A stretch of 64,000 bases of DNA from Lactobacillus xujianguonis (GCF_004009905.1 NZ_ML136874.1:1-64000), one strand, 5' to 3'. Positions 17,296-26,829 are shown, counted from the stretch's first letter. Numbers and translations are program-made. Notes: generated by a model from the sequence alone, not told the origin.

Positions 17296-18509
17296 TACTT
17301 CTCTTCCTTTCTGAGCTTTATCAACATTTTTTGTGCAAAAGTCTGTGAATATTTTTTATGCTTGATTAATTCTTTTAAAACTAGCTTTTTTTCTGTGTCA
17401 GTAGCGTCTAAACTGGCCACTGTATTTCGCGCCTGCAATTTCATATGTCCAGCTTGAATTCCCGTTGTAGCAATTGCTAACATCGCTGTCAGATTATTGG
17501 CTAACCCAATCGCAGTAATAATCTCGCCGAGTCTTGCACTAGAAATTTTCCCCTTAAAAAAGCTAAAAGCTTGTTGGATATCCTTTCTAGCCTTAATCGA
17601 GCCACCAACAGTTCCAATCATCATGGGCAAGGTTAATTCTCCTACTAGCTGCTCCTTGTCAATTTTCCAAGTACTCAAGCTCTCATAGCGACCGTTTTGA
17701 CTAGCTAAAACTCCGCAAGCAGCCTCAATTGCGCGATAATCATTCCCAGTTGCCACCAAAACAGCATCAACACCATTCATAATTCCCTTATTATTGGTCA
17801 CTGCTCGATAAACATTATTGTGAGCAATCTGACTTAATAAGGCAATCCGTTCAGCGTTTTTACGTCCACCAACACTGGCAAAATCAAGTGCAACTTTAGC
17901 AGTAGTGCGTTGACTCGGATAATTAGATAAAATTGCAAAAAGTTTTTCTTGAATACCTTTTTCTTCAACCAGCAGCTTACTAAGATATTCCAAAATTGAA
18001 TTAGTCTTATTAGCGCCCATCGCTTCAGCTGGATGAACTAAAACTTTGAGATAAAGCAAATCGTCTTTAACTTTAAATTCAATTGAACGTAAACCGCCAC
18101 CGTGGCGAATTAAACTAGCAAATTCCTGATTAGTAGTCGTAATTAAAGCTGGAATTTTTTCAGTTAATTGTTTAGCTTCAAAATCAGCATTAACCTTAAG
18201 CACAATCTGCCCATAAATGCCTTGACGATGACTAACCGCTTGAACGCCGCCATTTTGAGCAAAAATATGCGCACCATGATTAGCGGCAGCCACCACGGAT
18301 GGCTCTTCAATAGCCATCGGTACCCAATAGCTTTGGCCATTAACAATTAACTTTTCCACCAAACCTAGTGGTAAACGTACCTGACCAACCACATTTTCAA
18401 TTAACAAGTTTAAACTGTGCAAAGCTTCTGGGTCAATCGGAGCTAAATCAATCCCCTCCTGCGCTAGTAAACTGCGACGCTCTTCAGGTTTTAATTGATA
18501 AAATTTCAT
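17295..18509 (-). CDS. mvaA: Hydroxymethylglutaryl-CoA reductase (class II)
   Basis: The enzyme reduces HMG-CoA to mevalonate. Class II features are visible: ENVVGQVRLPLG near residue 45, VEKLIVNGQSYWVPMAIEEPS, a GTVGGSI segment and the late catalytic His in AGHMKLQARN. The product is 404 residues. I choose ATG 18509, which overlaps the thiolase stop as ATGA, over an ATG four codons earlier; the choice is not certain because GGAAA sits very close. Translation is probably coupled to the thiolase. Bacterial class II enzymes are often NADH-dependent, but cofactor use cannot be read here. Confidence 0.94.
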   Translation of the reverse strand: MKFYQLKPEERRSLLAQEGIDLAPIDPEALHSLNLLIENVVGQVRLPLGLVEKLIVNGQSYWVPMAIEEPSVVAAANHGAHIFAQNGGVQAVSHRQGIYGQIVLKVNADFEAKQLTEKIPALITTTNQEFASLIRHGGGLRSIEFKVKDDLLYLKVLVHPAEAMGANKTNSILEYLSKLLVEEKGIQEKLFAILSNYPSQRTTAKVALDFASVGGRKNAERIALLSQIAHNNVYRAVTNNKGIMNGVDAVLVATGNDYRAIEAACGVLASQNGRYESLSTWKIDKEQLVGELTLPMMIGTVGGSIKARKDIQQAFSFFKGKISSARLGEIITAIGLANNLTAMLAIATTGIQAGHMKLQARNTVASLDATDTEKKLVLKELIKHKKYSQTFAQKMLIKLRKEEK

Positions 18510-19672
18510 TTTTCCACACATTCAATCTCATAAGCAATGGCTTGTCCACCGCCAATACACAAAGTAACTAACGCTCTTTGACCATGTTTTTGTTTTAAAG
18601 CGCTAATAGCAGTTGTAATTAATCTAGTGCCAGTAGCTCCTAAGGGATGTCCTAAAGCGATAGCGCCACCTAAAACGTTTAATTTCTCAGCTGGAATCTT
18701 TAAATCTCGAGCTAATGCAACTGATTGAGATGCAAAAGCTTCATTAATCTCAAAAATGTCATAATCATCCACAGTATGATGCGTCTTGTGCAAAAGTTTT
18801 TGCACAGCATAGTACGGAGTATAGCCCATTAGGTCTGGATCAAAGCCAGCTTCTGCAAATTCGCCTAACTTGGCAATCGGGTGTAAGTTTAATTCAGCTA
18901 CTTTTTCCTTAGTGGCTAAAATAATCATACTTGCTCCGTCAGTTAAAGGTGAAGCATTTCCCGCTGTGACCATGCCGTCTTCTTTAAAGACTGTTTTAAG
19001 CTGCTTTAAAGCGGCTAAACTAGTATCAGGTCTGACTGGCTCATCATGGGTCAAAGTCTTCTCACCAATCGTTACTGGTAAAATTTCATCTTCAAAAGCA
19101 TTACTTGCAATTGCTTTGACTGCTTTTTGATGTGAGTGCAAACTAAACTCATCCATTTGTTGGCGATTAACATGATATCTTTGTGCCACATTTTCTGCTG
19201 TGATTCCCATATGTTGACCAGAAAATGCATCATTTAAACCGTCAGTAAACAAAGCATTTTTAAGTTTTCCGACCGGATTTTCTTTATCTTGCTTAGCTAC
19301 TAAGTAAGGAGCATTGGTCATACTTTCACTACCACCAACAGCTACTAAGTCTAAGTCGCCCATTTCCATTTGTCCTTGAGCCAGTCTAACAGCCTTTAAA
19401 CTTGAGCCACAGACGTCATTAATCGTAGTAGCCACCGTTGTTTCAGGTAAACCAGCCTTCAGCGCAACTTGACGTGCCATATTTTCCCCAAGTCCTGCAG
19501 AAACAACATTTCCCATTAAAACTGCTTGGACTTCAGCTGGATCCAAATTAATTGCTGCTAATGTTTTCTTTAAAGCAATAACTCCAAGATCAACCGCACT
19601 CTTCTCACTGAAGAAGCCGCAATATTTGCCAAAAGGAGTCCGCTTAGCTGCTACAATATAAATCTCTTTCAT
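18506..19672 (-). CDS. Acetyl-CoA C-acetyltransferase (thiolase)
   Basis: Thiolase joins two acetyl-CoA to acetoacetyl-CoA, the substrate of MvaS. The acylation Cys88 is in NDVCGSSLKAV, the His in ALGHPLGATG, and the second Cys in TLCIGGGQA near the C-terminus. The product is 388 residues from ATG 19672; AAGGGA lies six bases upstream, and the ATG 15 bases earlier overlaps that site. It is the first gene of the mevalonate operon, so this synthetic thiolase is committed to isoprenoids here rather than to fatty acid breakdown. Confidence 0.95.
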   Translation of the reverse strand: MKEIYIVAAKRTPFGKYCGFFSEKSAVDLGVIALKKTLAAINLDPAEVQAVLMGNVVSAGLGENMARQVALKAGLPETTVATTINDVCGSSLKAVRLAQGQMEMGDLDLVAVGGSESMTNAPYLVAKQDKENPVGKLKNALFTDGLNDAFSGQHMGITAENVAQRYHVNRQQMDEFSLHSHQKAVKAIASNAFEDEILPVTIGEKTLTHDEPVRPDTSLAALKQLKTVFKEDGMVTAGNASPLTDGASMIILATKEKVAELNLHPIAKLGEFAEAGFDPDLMGYTPYYAVQKLLHKTHHTVDDYDIFEINEAFASQSVALARDLKIPAEKLNVLGGAIALGHPLGATGTRLITTAISALKQKHGQRALVTLCIGGGQAIAYEIECVEK

Positions 19673-19726
19673 AAAAAATCCCTTCAAAAAATTTTTCCTT
19701 ACTAATTATAATTAATCTTTGGCAAA

Positions 19727-19764
19727 AAGAAAAAAGCTATGCAGAAAACTCTCTTACATAACTT
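19727..19764 (-). terminator. Probable terminator after yihY
   Basis: An imperfect hairpin (AGTTATG ... CATAGCT on the minus strand) is followed by TTTTTTC. It lies between the yihY stop and the start of the mevalonate operon. Confidence 0.55.
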
Positions 19765-19772
19765 TTATTGGG

Positions 19773-20687
19773 CTACTTTTGATGCCGCTTTTTTTGAATA
19801 TATGAAGCCAAATTACCTGCCGAAAATTCAATCTGACCATACCTAATTTTAGCAATCGTTGCATTTATACTCGAACCAAATAAGAGTAATAATGAAGCTA
19901 AGTTCAACCATAGCATAAAGATAATGAAAGTCCCAATAATGCCGTAGTTTTCCCAACTAATTGCAAAATTATGTAAGTAAAAACTAAAACCATAAGATAA
20001 GGCCAACCAGCCAATAACAGTCGTAAAAACTCCTGGCCAAATTACCCGTTTCTTCACTTTGATATTTGGCAAAGCGTAATTTAAATAAGCTACCGCCAAA
20101 ATCATCATCATGATTACTACCGGATAACGATAACTAAAAATCTTTTTAATTTCGCCTACTGAAAGTCGAAAAATCGGTTCAAGAAAATCTAACACTTGTT
20201 GTCCAAAGATCAAGATCAAACTGATGCCGGTAAAAACGATAATCATTAACGCCGTTAACAGAATAGTAAATGATCTTGTCCACAAAAAAGTAAGTAGCGA
20301 CAATTTTAATTCTGTTCGGTGTACATCATATACCCGATTCATCCCAATTCTAATTGCATTAACCAAATTAGAAAAAGACCATACTGCAAAGACAATACCA
20401 AATGAAATATATCCAGTTGACTGACTTTTCAGCAACGAATTAACAATCGGCATGATATAAGTAGAAATTTGCTGCGGGAAAATCAAACTTAAATAATTCG
20501 CGATTGGCTTAGTATCAATATGAAAAAGTGGCAAAACATTTCCGATGATAATGATAATTGGAAAGATTGAAAATAAAATGTAGTAGGCAATCACAATTGC
20601 ACTAGCTAAAACTTCACCTTCGGAAATTGTCGCTGATAATACTTTATAAAAGCGATTTAGCTTTGTGCGAATATCCGCAAAATTCAT
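19773..20687 (-). CDS. YihY/virulence factor BrkB family membrane protein
   Basis: Six hydrophobic segments are visible, with the family hallmark ASAIVIAYYILFSIFP near residue 27 and SFSNLVNAIRIGMNRVYD near 106, which place it in the YihY/BrkB family (once misnamed RNase BN). The function of the family is not settled. At 304 residues it is of usual size, with a basic C-terminal tail in the cytoplasm (YIQKKRHQK). It follows map by nine bases, so it is the second gene of a two-gene transcript. Confidence 0.9.
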   Translation of the reverse strand: MNFADIRTKLNRFYKVLSATISEGEVLASAIVIAYYILFSIFPIIIIIGNVLPLFHIDTKPIANYLSLIFPQQISTYIMPIVNSLLKSQSTGYISFGIVFAVWSFSNLVNAIRIGMNRVYDVHRTELKLSLLTFLWTRSFTILLTALMIIVFTGISLILIFGQQVLDFLEPIFRLSVGEIKKIFSYRYPVVIMMMILAVAYLNYALPNIKVKKRVIWPGVFTTVIGWLALSYGFSFYLHNFAISWENYGIIGTFIIFMLWLNLASLLLLFGSSINATIAKIRYGQIEFSAGNLASYIQKKRHQK

Positions 20688-20696
20688 CCAAAAACC

Positions 20697-21524
20697 TTAA
20701 TCATCCATTTCATCGAAGTGAGGCAAGTATTTTTCATAACCATCGTATGGTTTTTGCAAAGTTAAGATCTTAGGACCATCTTTAGTAATTGCAAAGGTGT
20801 GCTCAAATTGAGCAGAGTTGGAACCATCTGGAGTTGCGTAGTAAACCCAATCATCATTTGGATCATCTACTGTTCTTTGGTCAATATGCCAATCGCCACC
20901 CGCTTCAACCATTGGTTCACAAGTAATTGTCATACCTTCACGTAAACGCAAACCATGACCAGCTTTACCCCAGTGTGGTACTTCTGGATCTTCGTGAATT
21001 GAAGGTTGGATACCATGACCCACTAATTCACGCACATCACCATAATGATTTTTATCTTCAACCCAATGTTGAATTGCAGCCCCAATGTCTCCAATACGAT
21101 TGCCAAGCACTGCTTGATCAATTCCTAAGTACATTGCCTTCTTGGTCACTTCAATTAACTTTTGATCAGCTTCTGAAATTTTACCAACTGGATAAGTAGT
21201 ACATGAATCAGTTTCATAACCATTAAGATTGCAAGTAACATCAACTTTAACGATGTCACCTTCGTTTAAAATTCGATCTTTTCTTGGAGTTTGGTGAGCA
21301 ATTTCATCATTAACTGAAATACAAGTACCATATTTGTAACCTTCAAAACCTTGTTCTGAAAGGCGGCCACCCTTTGATTTAACATATTTTTGGCACCACT
21401 TTTCAATATCCCAAGTAGAAATTCCAGGCTTAATAACATCACGCAATCCTTCAAACATTGAAGCAAGAAGTCGACCTGACTTTTGCATACCTTGAAGTTC
21501 ACGTACAGATTTAATTGTAATCAA
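20697..21524 (-). CDS. map: Methionine aminopeptidase, type I
   Basis: The enzyme removes the N-terminal methionine from nascent proteins. The five metal ligands can be placed: Asp in VDVTCNLNG, Asp in YETDSCTTY, His in LVGHGI, Glu in CEPMVEAG and Glu in QFEHTFAI. At 275 residues it is longer than the 250 common in Bacillus, owing to an insert around DWHIDQRTVDDPNDDWVYY, which other lactic acid bacteria share. Its start ATG at 21524 has GGAGCG upstream. It lies away from the ribosomal protein cluster where map is often found in Firmicutes, here paired with yihY. Confidence 0.95.
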   Translation of the reverse strand: MITIKSVRELQGMQKSGRLLASMFEGLRDVIKPGISTWDIEKWCQKYVKSKGGRLSEQGFEGYKYGTCISVNDEIAHQTPRKDRILNEGDIVKVDVTCNLNGYETDSCTTYPVGKISEADQKLIEVTKKAMYLGIDQAVLGNRIGDIGAAIQHWVEDKNHYGDVRELVGHGIQPSIHEDPEVPHWGKAGHGLRLREGMTITCEPMVEAGGDWHIDQRTVDDPNDDWVYYATPDGSNSAQFEHTFAITKDGPKILTLQKPYDGYEKYLPHFDEMDD

Positions 21525-21666
21525 ATTTCTTCGCTCCTCTAAAAAAATAGTTAGTTCTATTATAACGTTTTTTAAACTCTTTTTTTAAAACTTTACTAAA
21601 GCATTACGAATTTTTCAATTTTTTAGGTATAATGATAGTTAAAAAACGCTAGAAAGGGTATGGCTC

Positions 21667-22113
21667 ATGAAGGCAAAAATTGTATACGCGAGCATGACTG
21701 GAAATGATGAAGATATGGCAGAAATGCTAGAAGAGGATTTACAAGACTATGGTTTTGAAGTAGACTCCAGTGATGTTAGCTTTACTGATGCTACCGACTA
21801 CTTAGATGCAGATCTTTGCATTATGATTACTTATACCTATGGTGAAGGTAAAATGACCGATGAAACGGCTGATTTCTATGCCCAACTTAAAGAATTAGAC
21901 CTTAATGGCAAGTATTTCGCTGTAATGGGATCAGGCGATAAGACTTATGGTGAACACTTCTGTGAAAATGTTTTTGACTTCGAAAAGGCCTTTAAACAAT
22001 GCGGCGCTACTGAAATTGTCCCAGCCGTAACCATTGAAAATGCCCCTGACGATGACGATATTGACCAAATCGATACTGCTGCAGAAGAAATGAATGATAA
22101 GTTAAATGCATAA
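21667..22113 (+). CDS. Flavodoxin
   Basis: A small FMN electron carrier: the phosphate-binding loop SMTGNDEDMA near residue 9, the aromatic loop TYTYGEGKM near 57, and GSGDKTYGEHFCEN near 92 are all typical. The product is 148 residues and very acidic, as flavodoxins are. AGAAAGGG lies nine bases before the ATG. The end overlaps the next gene by eight bases, so they are co-transcribed even though their roles appear unrelated. Confidence 0.94.
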   Translation: MKAKIVYASMTGNDEDMAEMLEEDLQDYGFEVDSSDVSFTDATDYLDADLCIMITYTYGEGKMTDETADFYAQLKELDLNGKYFAVMGSGDKTYGEHFCENVFDFEKAFKQCGATEIVPAVTIENAPDDDDIDQIDTAAEEMNDKLNA

Positions 22114-22645
22114 AAATCTTAAAAAAGTTGTCTCTGATGAAGCAAATATTAGAGTTTTAGGTCAAAAACTCGTTAAACGACACCGAAATTTATGGGTCTA
22201 CATGATTTTTGGATTCGTAGCAGCCCTAATTAACACCGTTGCCTTCATGATCTTGCACCAATGGTGGCATAGTGCAGTGGTAATTTCTAATACGGTTGCC
22301 TTTATTATTTCTAATTTGGCTTCATTTTATTTCAATCAAAAAGCTGTTTTTATTAATAATGTTGATCACGATCACTCAACTTGGCATAAACTGATTGTCT
22401 TTTTCACTTACCGGATCATCAGTCTAATTCCCGATACGTTGATTATGCTAGTCGGCTTATCTTGGTTACACTTAAATGCTTTACTAGTTAAGATTATTGA
22501 TCAAATTTTAGTCGGTATTTTTAATTATTTGACGACTAGATCCGTCTTCCAAAAGCAAGAGCACACGATGATTGAACGGGCTAAAATTCGCATCCAAGAA
22601 CAAAAAGACAAACACGTACAAAAGCAAAAAGAAGCTGGGAAATAA
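22106..22645 (+). CDS. GtrA family membrane protein
   Basis: Four hydrophobic segments with FGFVAALINTVAFMIL and VAFIISNLASFYFNQKAVF match the GtrA family, membrane proteins that help move lipid-linked sugars for wall glycan or teichoic acid decoration. Product 179 residues with a long, charged and probably helical C-terminal tail (RIQEQKDKHVQKQKEAGK) in the cytoplasm. The ATG lies eight bases inside the flavodoxin gene. The convergent neighbour is a UDP-GlcNAc 2-epimerase, so a link to cell-surface sugars is plausible, though they are on opposite strands. Confidence 0.88.
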   Translation: MHKNLKKVVSDEANIRVLGQKLVKRHRNLWVYMIFGFVAALINTVAFMILHQWWHSAVVISNTVAFIISNLASFYFNQKAVFINNVDHDHSTWHKLIVFFTYRIISLIPDTLIMLVGLSWLHLNALLVKIIDQILVGIFNYLTTRSVFQKQEHTMIERAKIRIQEQKDKHVQKQKEAGK

Positions 22646-22664
22646 TTTTCCCAGCTTTTTTGCT
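22632..22664. terminator. Bidirectional terminator between gtrA-like gene and wecB
   Basis: AAGCTGGGAAA and TTTCCCAGCTT flank a short loop that includes the gtrA stop, followed by TTTTTT on the plus strand and a similar run on the minus strand. Confidence 0.85.
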
Positions 22665-23812
22665 TATCTTGATTCAAAATTTTTTGGCTTGGTTTGATTT
22701 TCTTGATCAAAGTAATAGCTAATTGCGTCCATAATGCGCTCACTAGCATGCCCATCTCCATATGGGTTCTTGGCATTCGCCATTTTTTCGTAAGCAGCCT
22801 TGTTTTCCAATAATTCCAGCATACTCTCTCTAACAGAATCAACCTGCGTGCCGACTAATTTCAAAGTACCAGCTTTCACACCTTCTGGACGTTCAGTGGT
22901 ATCACGCAAAACTAAAACCGGCTTCCCCAAACTTGGAGCTTCTTCTTGAACGCCGCCAGAGTCAGTCATAATGAAGTAACTACGCTTAGCTAGATTATGG
23001 AAGTCAACTACATCCAGTGGATCAATTAAGTGAATCCGGGGATCGCCACCCAAGACCTCTTTAGCCACCGCCTGCACTCTTGGTGATAAGTGGACCGGAT
23101 AAATAATTTCGACATCATCATGACTATCAACCACTTGCTTCATGACCTTGAAGACGCGACGCATTGGTTCACCTTGGTTTTCCCGGCGGTGCATTGTTAC
23201 TAAGATCACGCGATTGCCTGGAGTAATTTCATTCATGACTTGATGATGGTAATCTTTTTGCACAGTTTGCTCTAAGGCATCAATTGCCGTATTACCTGTG
23301 ACAAAGATATTGTCAGCCTTGTGATTTTCTTTCAGTAAATTACTCTTAGAAAGTTCAGTTGGCGCAAAGTACAAATCAGTTAAGTCATCAGTCATTTGCC
23401 GGTTCATTTCTTCTGGAAACGGTGAATACTTATTCCACGTTCTCAGCCCTGCTTCCACATGGCCCAAAGTAATTTGCTCATAAAAGGTAGCTAGACCGGC
23501 CGCAAAGCTAGTGGTGGTATCACCATGGACTAAAACAATATCTGGCTTTTCTTGTTCAAGAACTTTAGTTAAATCAAGTAACACTTTGGACGTAATATCA
23601 GCCAAAGTTTGATTCTGGTGCATAATGTTAAAATCATAATCTGGTTTAATCTTAAAGATATCCAGAACCTGATCTAACATTTCCCGGTGTTGGGCACTAA
23701 CTACTGTCACTTCTTCGAAGCACTCATTTTTTTGCAATTTTAAAACTAATGGCGCCATCTTAATTGCTTCTGGCCGCGTACCAAAAACAGTCATTACCTT
23801 AATTTTTTTCAT
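22664..23812 (-). CDS. wecB: UDP-N-acetylglucosamine 2-epimerase (non-hydrolysing)
   Basis: The enzyme interconverts UDP-GlcNAc and UDP-ManNAc, giving ManNAc for teichoic acid linkage units or surface polysaccharide. The family motifs VMTVFGTRPEAIKMAPLV at the start, HGDTTTSFAAGLA, GHVEAGLRTWNKYSPFPEE, and TDSGGVQEEAPSLGKPVLVLR are all present. From ATG 23812 the product is 382 residues; GGAGG lies five to six bases upstream and contains the earlier ATG. The name mnaA is also used for this enzyme in Gram-positives. The gene stands alone. Confidence 0.96.
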   Translation of the reverse strand: MKKIKVMTVFGTRPEAIKMAPLVLKLQKNECFEEVTVVSAQHREMLDQVLDIFKIKPDYDFNIMHQNQTLADITSKVLLDLTKVLEQEKPDIVLVHGDTTTSFAAGLATFYEQITLGHVEAGLRTWNKYSPFPEEMNRQMTDDLTDLYFAPTELSKSNLLKENHKADNIFVTGNTAIDALEQTVQKDYHHQVMNEITPGNRVILVTMHRRENQGEPMRRVFKVMKQVVDSHDDVEIIYPVHLSPRVQAVAKEVLGGDPRIHLIDPLDVVDFHNLAKRSYFIMTDSGGVQEEAPSLGKPVLVLRDTTERPEGVKAGTLKLVGTQVDSVRESMLELLENKAAYEKMANAKNPYGDGHASERIMDAISYYFDQENQTKPKNFESR

Positions 23813-23912
23813 AAAAGCCTCCATTTAATTACTTTAATCTTACTGATTTTTCTAACCTGATTCAACATAATATGGTTTAATTGAGGTAGATTATTTAGAA
23901 AGTTGGATATTG

Positions 23913-24101
23913 ATGAATTTAGGATTTGCTTATCTCTTAACAGCTGCCCTTTTTATTCTTGTGGGCTCGTTCTGCTTGGTTTTTGGTTTAGATAAAAAAC
24001 GCCCTGCCAAAACCCGGCGGCGACTACTTTATACTGCACTTATTTGTGTATTTGTTGTTTGGGGCTTAGTCACAATGAGTATGCTTCATCCTTTAAACTA
24101 A
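23913..24101 (+). CDS. Small membrane protein of unknown function (62 aa)
   Basis: Two hydrophobic segments (about residues 4-25 and 40-57) are joined by a basic loop (DKKRPAKTRRRLL), so both ends should be outside by the positive-inside rule. No family is recognised. Start at ATG 23913, with a modest AGAAAGTTGGA upstream. A good hairpin terminator starts exactly at the stop codon, which supports a real transcription unit. It is divergent from wecB. Confidence 0.65.
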   Translation: MNLGFAYLLTAALFILVGSFCLVFGLDKKRPAKTRRRLLYTALICVFVVWGLVTMSMLHPLN

Positions 24102-24144
24102 AAAAACGTGTCTGGAAAAGTACTTTTCCAGGCACGTTTTTAAT
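24101..24144 (+). terminator. Terminator after the small membrane protein gene
   Basis: AAACGTGTCTGGAAAAG and its near-complement form a long hairpin with almost no loop, followed by TTTTTA; the minus strand also has a T-run, so it can end the tRNA transcript as well. Confidence 0.85.
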
Positions 24145-24148
24145 TTAA

Positions 24149-24222
24149 TGATCCTGATGAGATTCGAACCCATGACACACGGTTTAGGAAACCGATGCTC
24201 TATCCAGCTGAGCTACAGGACC
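24149..24222 (-). tRNA. tRNA-Arg (anticodon CCT)
   Basis: The minus strand folds as a cloverleaf: acceptor GGTCCTG with CAGGATC (one G-T pair), D-arm GCTC-AGCTGGATA-GAGC, anticodon loop TTCCTAA with CCT, T-loop GGTTCGAATC and discriminator A. The 3' CCA is not encoded. It reads AGG, a rare arginine codon in AT-rich Firmicutes. The gene is single and lies just downstream of a PTS EIIC gene on the same strand. Confidence 0.95.
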
Positions 24223-24225
24223 ATA

Positions 24226-24263
24226 CAGATTAACTTTATCAAAAATACTTGATAAAAGCTAAT
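24226..24263 (-). other. Imperfect hairpin between the PTS EIIC gene and the tRNA
   Basis: GATTAGCTTTTATCA and TGATAAAGTTAATC form a stem on the minus strand, but no T-run follows. It might be a weak terminator or a processing site before the tRNA. Confidence 0.35.
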
Positions 24264-24271
24264 CATTTTCA

Positions 24272-25600
24272 TTAATATTCCACATTAAAGTAAGTTTTGG
24301 ATTGTTCAACTGGCGCAATCTTATCAGCCGCAAAAACAAACGGCATCCAAATTAAAACTGCAATAACCAGATTAAGCAAACTTAAAACAATCGCCCGCCA
24401 ATCATAATTGCAAGCTAGATATGGTGCAAGCACTGGTGGCACAATTGACGGAACTGCTACCTGAACCGGATTGACTAAGCCCATCACGGTGATCCAATAA
24501 GAAAAGGCCACATTAACAATTGGTGCAACAACAAACGGAATAAAGTAAACCGGATTAAGAACTACCGGTAACCCGTAAATTACCGGCTCATTGATATTAA
24601 AAATTCCCGGTGCCAAGGCCACCTTCGCAATCGTGCGATAATCACTGCGTTTAGAAAAAAGAAACAAGGCAATAATTAAGGCTAAAGTACCGCCAGTCCC
24701 ACCAAACCAAGCAAAGACATCAAACGACCCTCTAACCCATAAGAATTGCGGGACTTTTCCACTTTTAGCAGCCGTGACATTGACATTTTGAGCAGTCAAC
24801 CAGATTGAATCAACAATTGGAGCTAAAACGCTCAATCCATTTAAACCAAAGAAGCCAAAGATTTGAATTAACAGAGTTACTAAAATAACCATGCCAAAGC
24901 CTTGCCCAGCTTTAATCAGTGGCACTTGAATTGAATGCAATAACCAGTTACCAAAATAGGTTCCTGTTCCTAGTTGAAAAAGATAATTAATACCGCCAAT
25001 ACTAAAAATGGCAATCATCCCTGGTAAAAGCGAATCAAAAGCAGCCTGTTCAGCATGAGGCAGATTGGCCTTTAACGGAATAATTAACCGCGCTTTGTAG
25101 CATAAAACATAAATCGCAAAACCAACTGAGCCAAACAAGATCGCCGTAAAAATACCAGTGGTTGAAAACTGGGAAATATCAAACGCATGCTGGACCGTCA
25201 TTGTCTTCCCATCAGATGAAAGTTGGACAAAATTTGCCACACTCATCATAAAGGAAGCAAGCGCAATAATAGCCCCTGCCAAGCGATTAGCTTCAAAGGT
25301 TTTCGCTAATTGGTAACCTAAGGCTGCTGCTAAAAATAGTGCAAATAAAGAAAAGGTCCCACGCCAAACAATATTACTGATACCTAGTAAAGGATGAAGC
25401 ACTGTCGCAAAAGTATCCCAACCCAATTGAGTTTTAGCTACGCTGATTAAGCTTTTAATTAAAACCGCTAATGAACCCGCAATAGTAATCGGCATCACCG
25501 AAATAAAAGCATTCCGTAAAGAAACTAACCATCTAACCTGTGCTAGTCGATTGGCAATCGGTAAAATATAATCTTCTAACCACTTGACTAATCGACTCAT
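24272..25600 (-). CDS. PTS EIIC component, lactose/cellobiose type
   Basis: A polytopic sugar-permease subunit of the Lac/cellobiose (CelB) type: about ten hydrophobic segments, with ALAPGIFNINEPVIYGLPVVLNP near residue 330 as the family signature. The 442-residue length is standard. No EIIA or EIIB gene is next to it, so it must borrow them from elsewhere. Its ATG overlaps the stop of the helicase gene as ATGA, making it the third gene of an operon with a GH25-like protein and a DEAD-box helicase. The exact sugar, a beta-glucoside being usual, is not readable. Confidence 0.92.
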   Translation of the reverse strand: MSRLVKWLEDYILPIANRLAQVRWLVSLRNAFISVMPITIAGSLAVLIKSLISVAKTQLGWDTFATVLHPLLGISNIVWRGTFSLFALFLAAALGYQLAKTFEANRLAGAIIALASFMMSVANFVQLSSDGKTMTVQHAFDISQFSTTGIFTAILFGSVGFAIYVLCYKARLIIPLKANLPHAEQAAFDSLLPGMIAIFSIGGINYLFQLGTGTYFGNWLLHSIQVPLIKAGQGFGMVILVTLLIQIFGFFGLNGLSVLAPIVDSIWLTAQNVNVTAAKSGKVPQFLWVRGSFDVFAWFGGTGGTLALIIALFLFSKRSDYRTIAKVALAPGIFNINEPVIYGLPVVLNPVYFIPFVVAPIVNVAFSYWITVMGLVNPVQVAVPSIVPPVLAPYLACNYDWRAIVLSLLNLVIAVLIWMPFVFAADKIAPVEQSKTYFNVEY

Positions 25601-26829
25601 TTCTTCACCTTCAAATAGTGGGGATGATACCCTTTATTCTTGTTACGCCGTTTCTTTTTCTTCTTTTTATTTCCTTTTGTGTTAACTTGCTGTTTAACAG
25701 TTGGAGTTTGCTCTTGGGACTTTTTCTTAGGCTTTTTGTCTGTTAAATGAAAACCTGCAAAATAAACTCGCGTAACCTCAACTTGATCTGCCAGCAATTT
25801 TCTTAAATCACGGAAATCATGGTCATCCCCTAAAGTCACAACATAGCCTACTTTATTCATCCGACCTGTTCTGCCAGCCCGGTGCAGATAAGTATTAACT
25901 TCACTCGGAATTTCAAAATTAATGACATAGGTTAAACCTGGAATATCGAGGCCTCTAGCCGCTAAATCCGTTGCTAAAAGCAAGTTGGTCTTCCCTTGAG
26001 CTAAATTACGCAAGGCTCGCTCACGTCTTTCTTTGCCAAATTCATTAGCTAACAATTCAAATTTAGTTTTAGTATGACCAAAAATCCCGGCAAACCGCAT
26101 CATTGTTTCATTTGAATCAAAGAAGAGAATTCCTTTAAACTTATCAAGTTTGGTCATTCTTTGCAAAAATTCAATTTTATGAGCATTATCAACTTGCAGA
26201 AAATAATGCTTAGTTGTTGATTCTTGCTGCGGACGAACATCAATTAACAAAAAGGTCCGATTAAAGACACTTTCAGCTTCCCGCGTAATCTCTGAATCGG
26301 TCGCACCAAATAAAAGAATCAGGGCACTTGAAGCTAAATTTTGTCCTAAAGAACTTAATAATTCCATCTTAGTAAATTCTAAAATATCATCAGCTTCATC
26401 AATCACCAAAGTCTTAATTTGATTAATTTTAATTCGACCACTTGAGAAAAAATCAAAAAACCGTCCGGGAGTAGCAACAACTACTTCAGGATGTTTTTTC
26501 TTCAAGTTATCTTCTTGACGCTTCCGATTACCAGCCCCTACTAAGGAAACGCCGTGTAACCCTAAGGCATTTAAATATGGATTAATTGCGTGACGGATTT
26601 GCACAGCTAATTCTGTCGTTGGCGCAATAAAAATTGCACTATTAGCGGCACCAATTTTCGTCTTTTCTAGAACTGGCAAGGCATAAGCCAAAGTTTTGCC
26701 TGTCCCTGTTTTAGCTAAAGCAACTAAGCTAGCACCATTGCGAATTGCTTCATACGTTTCTTTTTGAATAATTGTTGGTTGATCTTTATGTTCTTTTTGT
26801 AGAACTGCTTTAATCTTTTCTTGATACAT
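25597..26829 (-). CDS. DEAD-box RNA helicase
   Basis: The helicase core is present: Q-like motif near the start, motif I AKTGTGKT, motif II DEAD, motif V ATDLAARGLDI and motif VI HRAGRTGR. Two motifs deviate from the norm: motif Ia reads PTTELA instead of PTRELA and motif III reads GAT instead of SAT. A very lysine-rich tail (about residues 360-410) probably binds RNA. At 410 residues it is smaller than CshA and closer to the YfmL type linked to ribosome assembly, but I would not name it. It overlaps both neighbours (TAATG upstream, ATGA downstream). Confidence 0.93.
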   Translation of the reverse strand: MYQEKIKAVLQKEHKDQPTIIQKETYEAIRNGASLVALAKTGTGKTLAYALPVLEKTKIGAANSAIFIAPTTELAVQIRHAINPYLNALGLHGVSLVGAGNRKRQEDNLKKKHPEVVVATPGRFFDFFSSGRIKINQIKTLVIDEADDILEFTKMELLSSLGQNLASSALILLFGATDSEITREAESVFNRTFLLIDVRPQQESTTKHYFLQVDNAHKIEFLQRMTKLDKFKGILFFDSNETMMRFAGIFGHTKTKFELLANEFGKERRERALRNLAQGKTNLLLATDLAARGLDIPGLTYVINFEIPSEVNTYLHRAGRTGRMNKVGYVVTLGDDHDFRDLRKLLADQVEVTRVYFAGFHLTDKKPKKKSQEQTPTVKQQVNTKGNKKKKKKRRNKNKGYHPHYLKVKK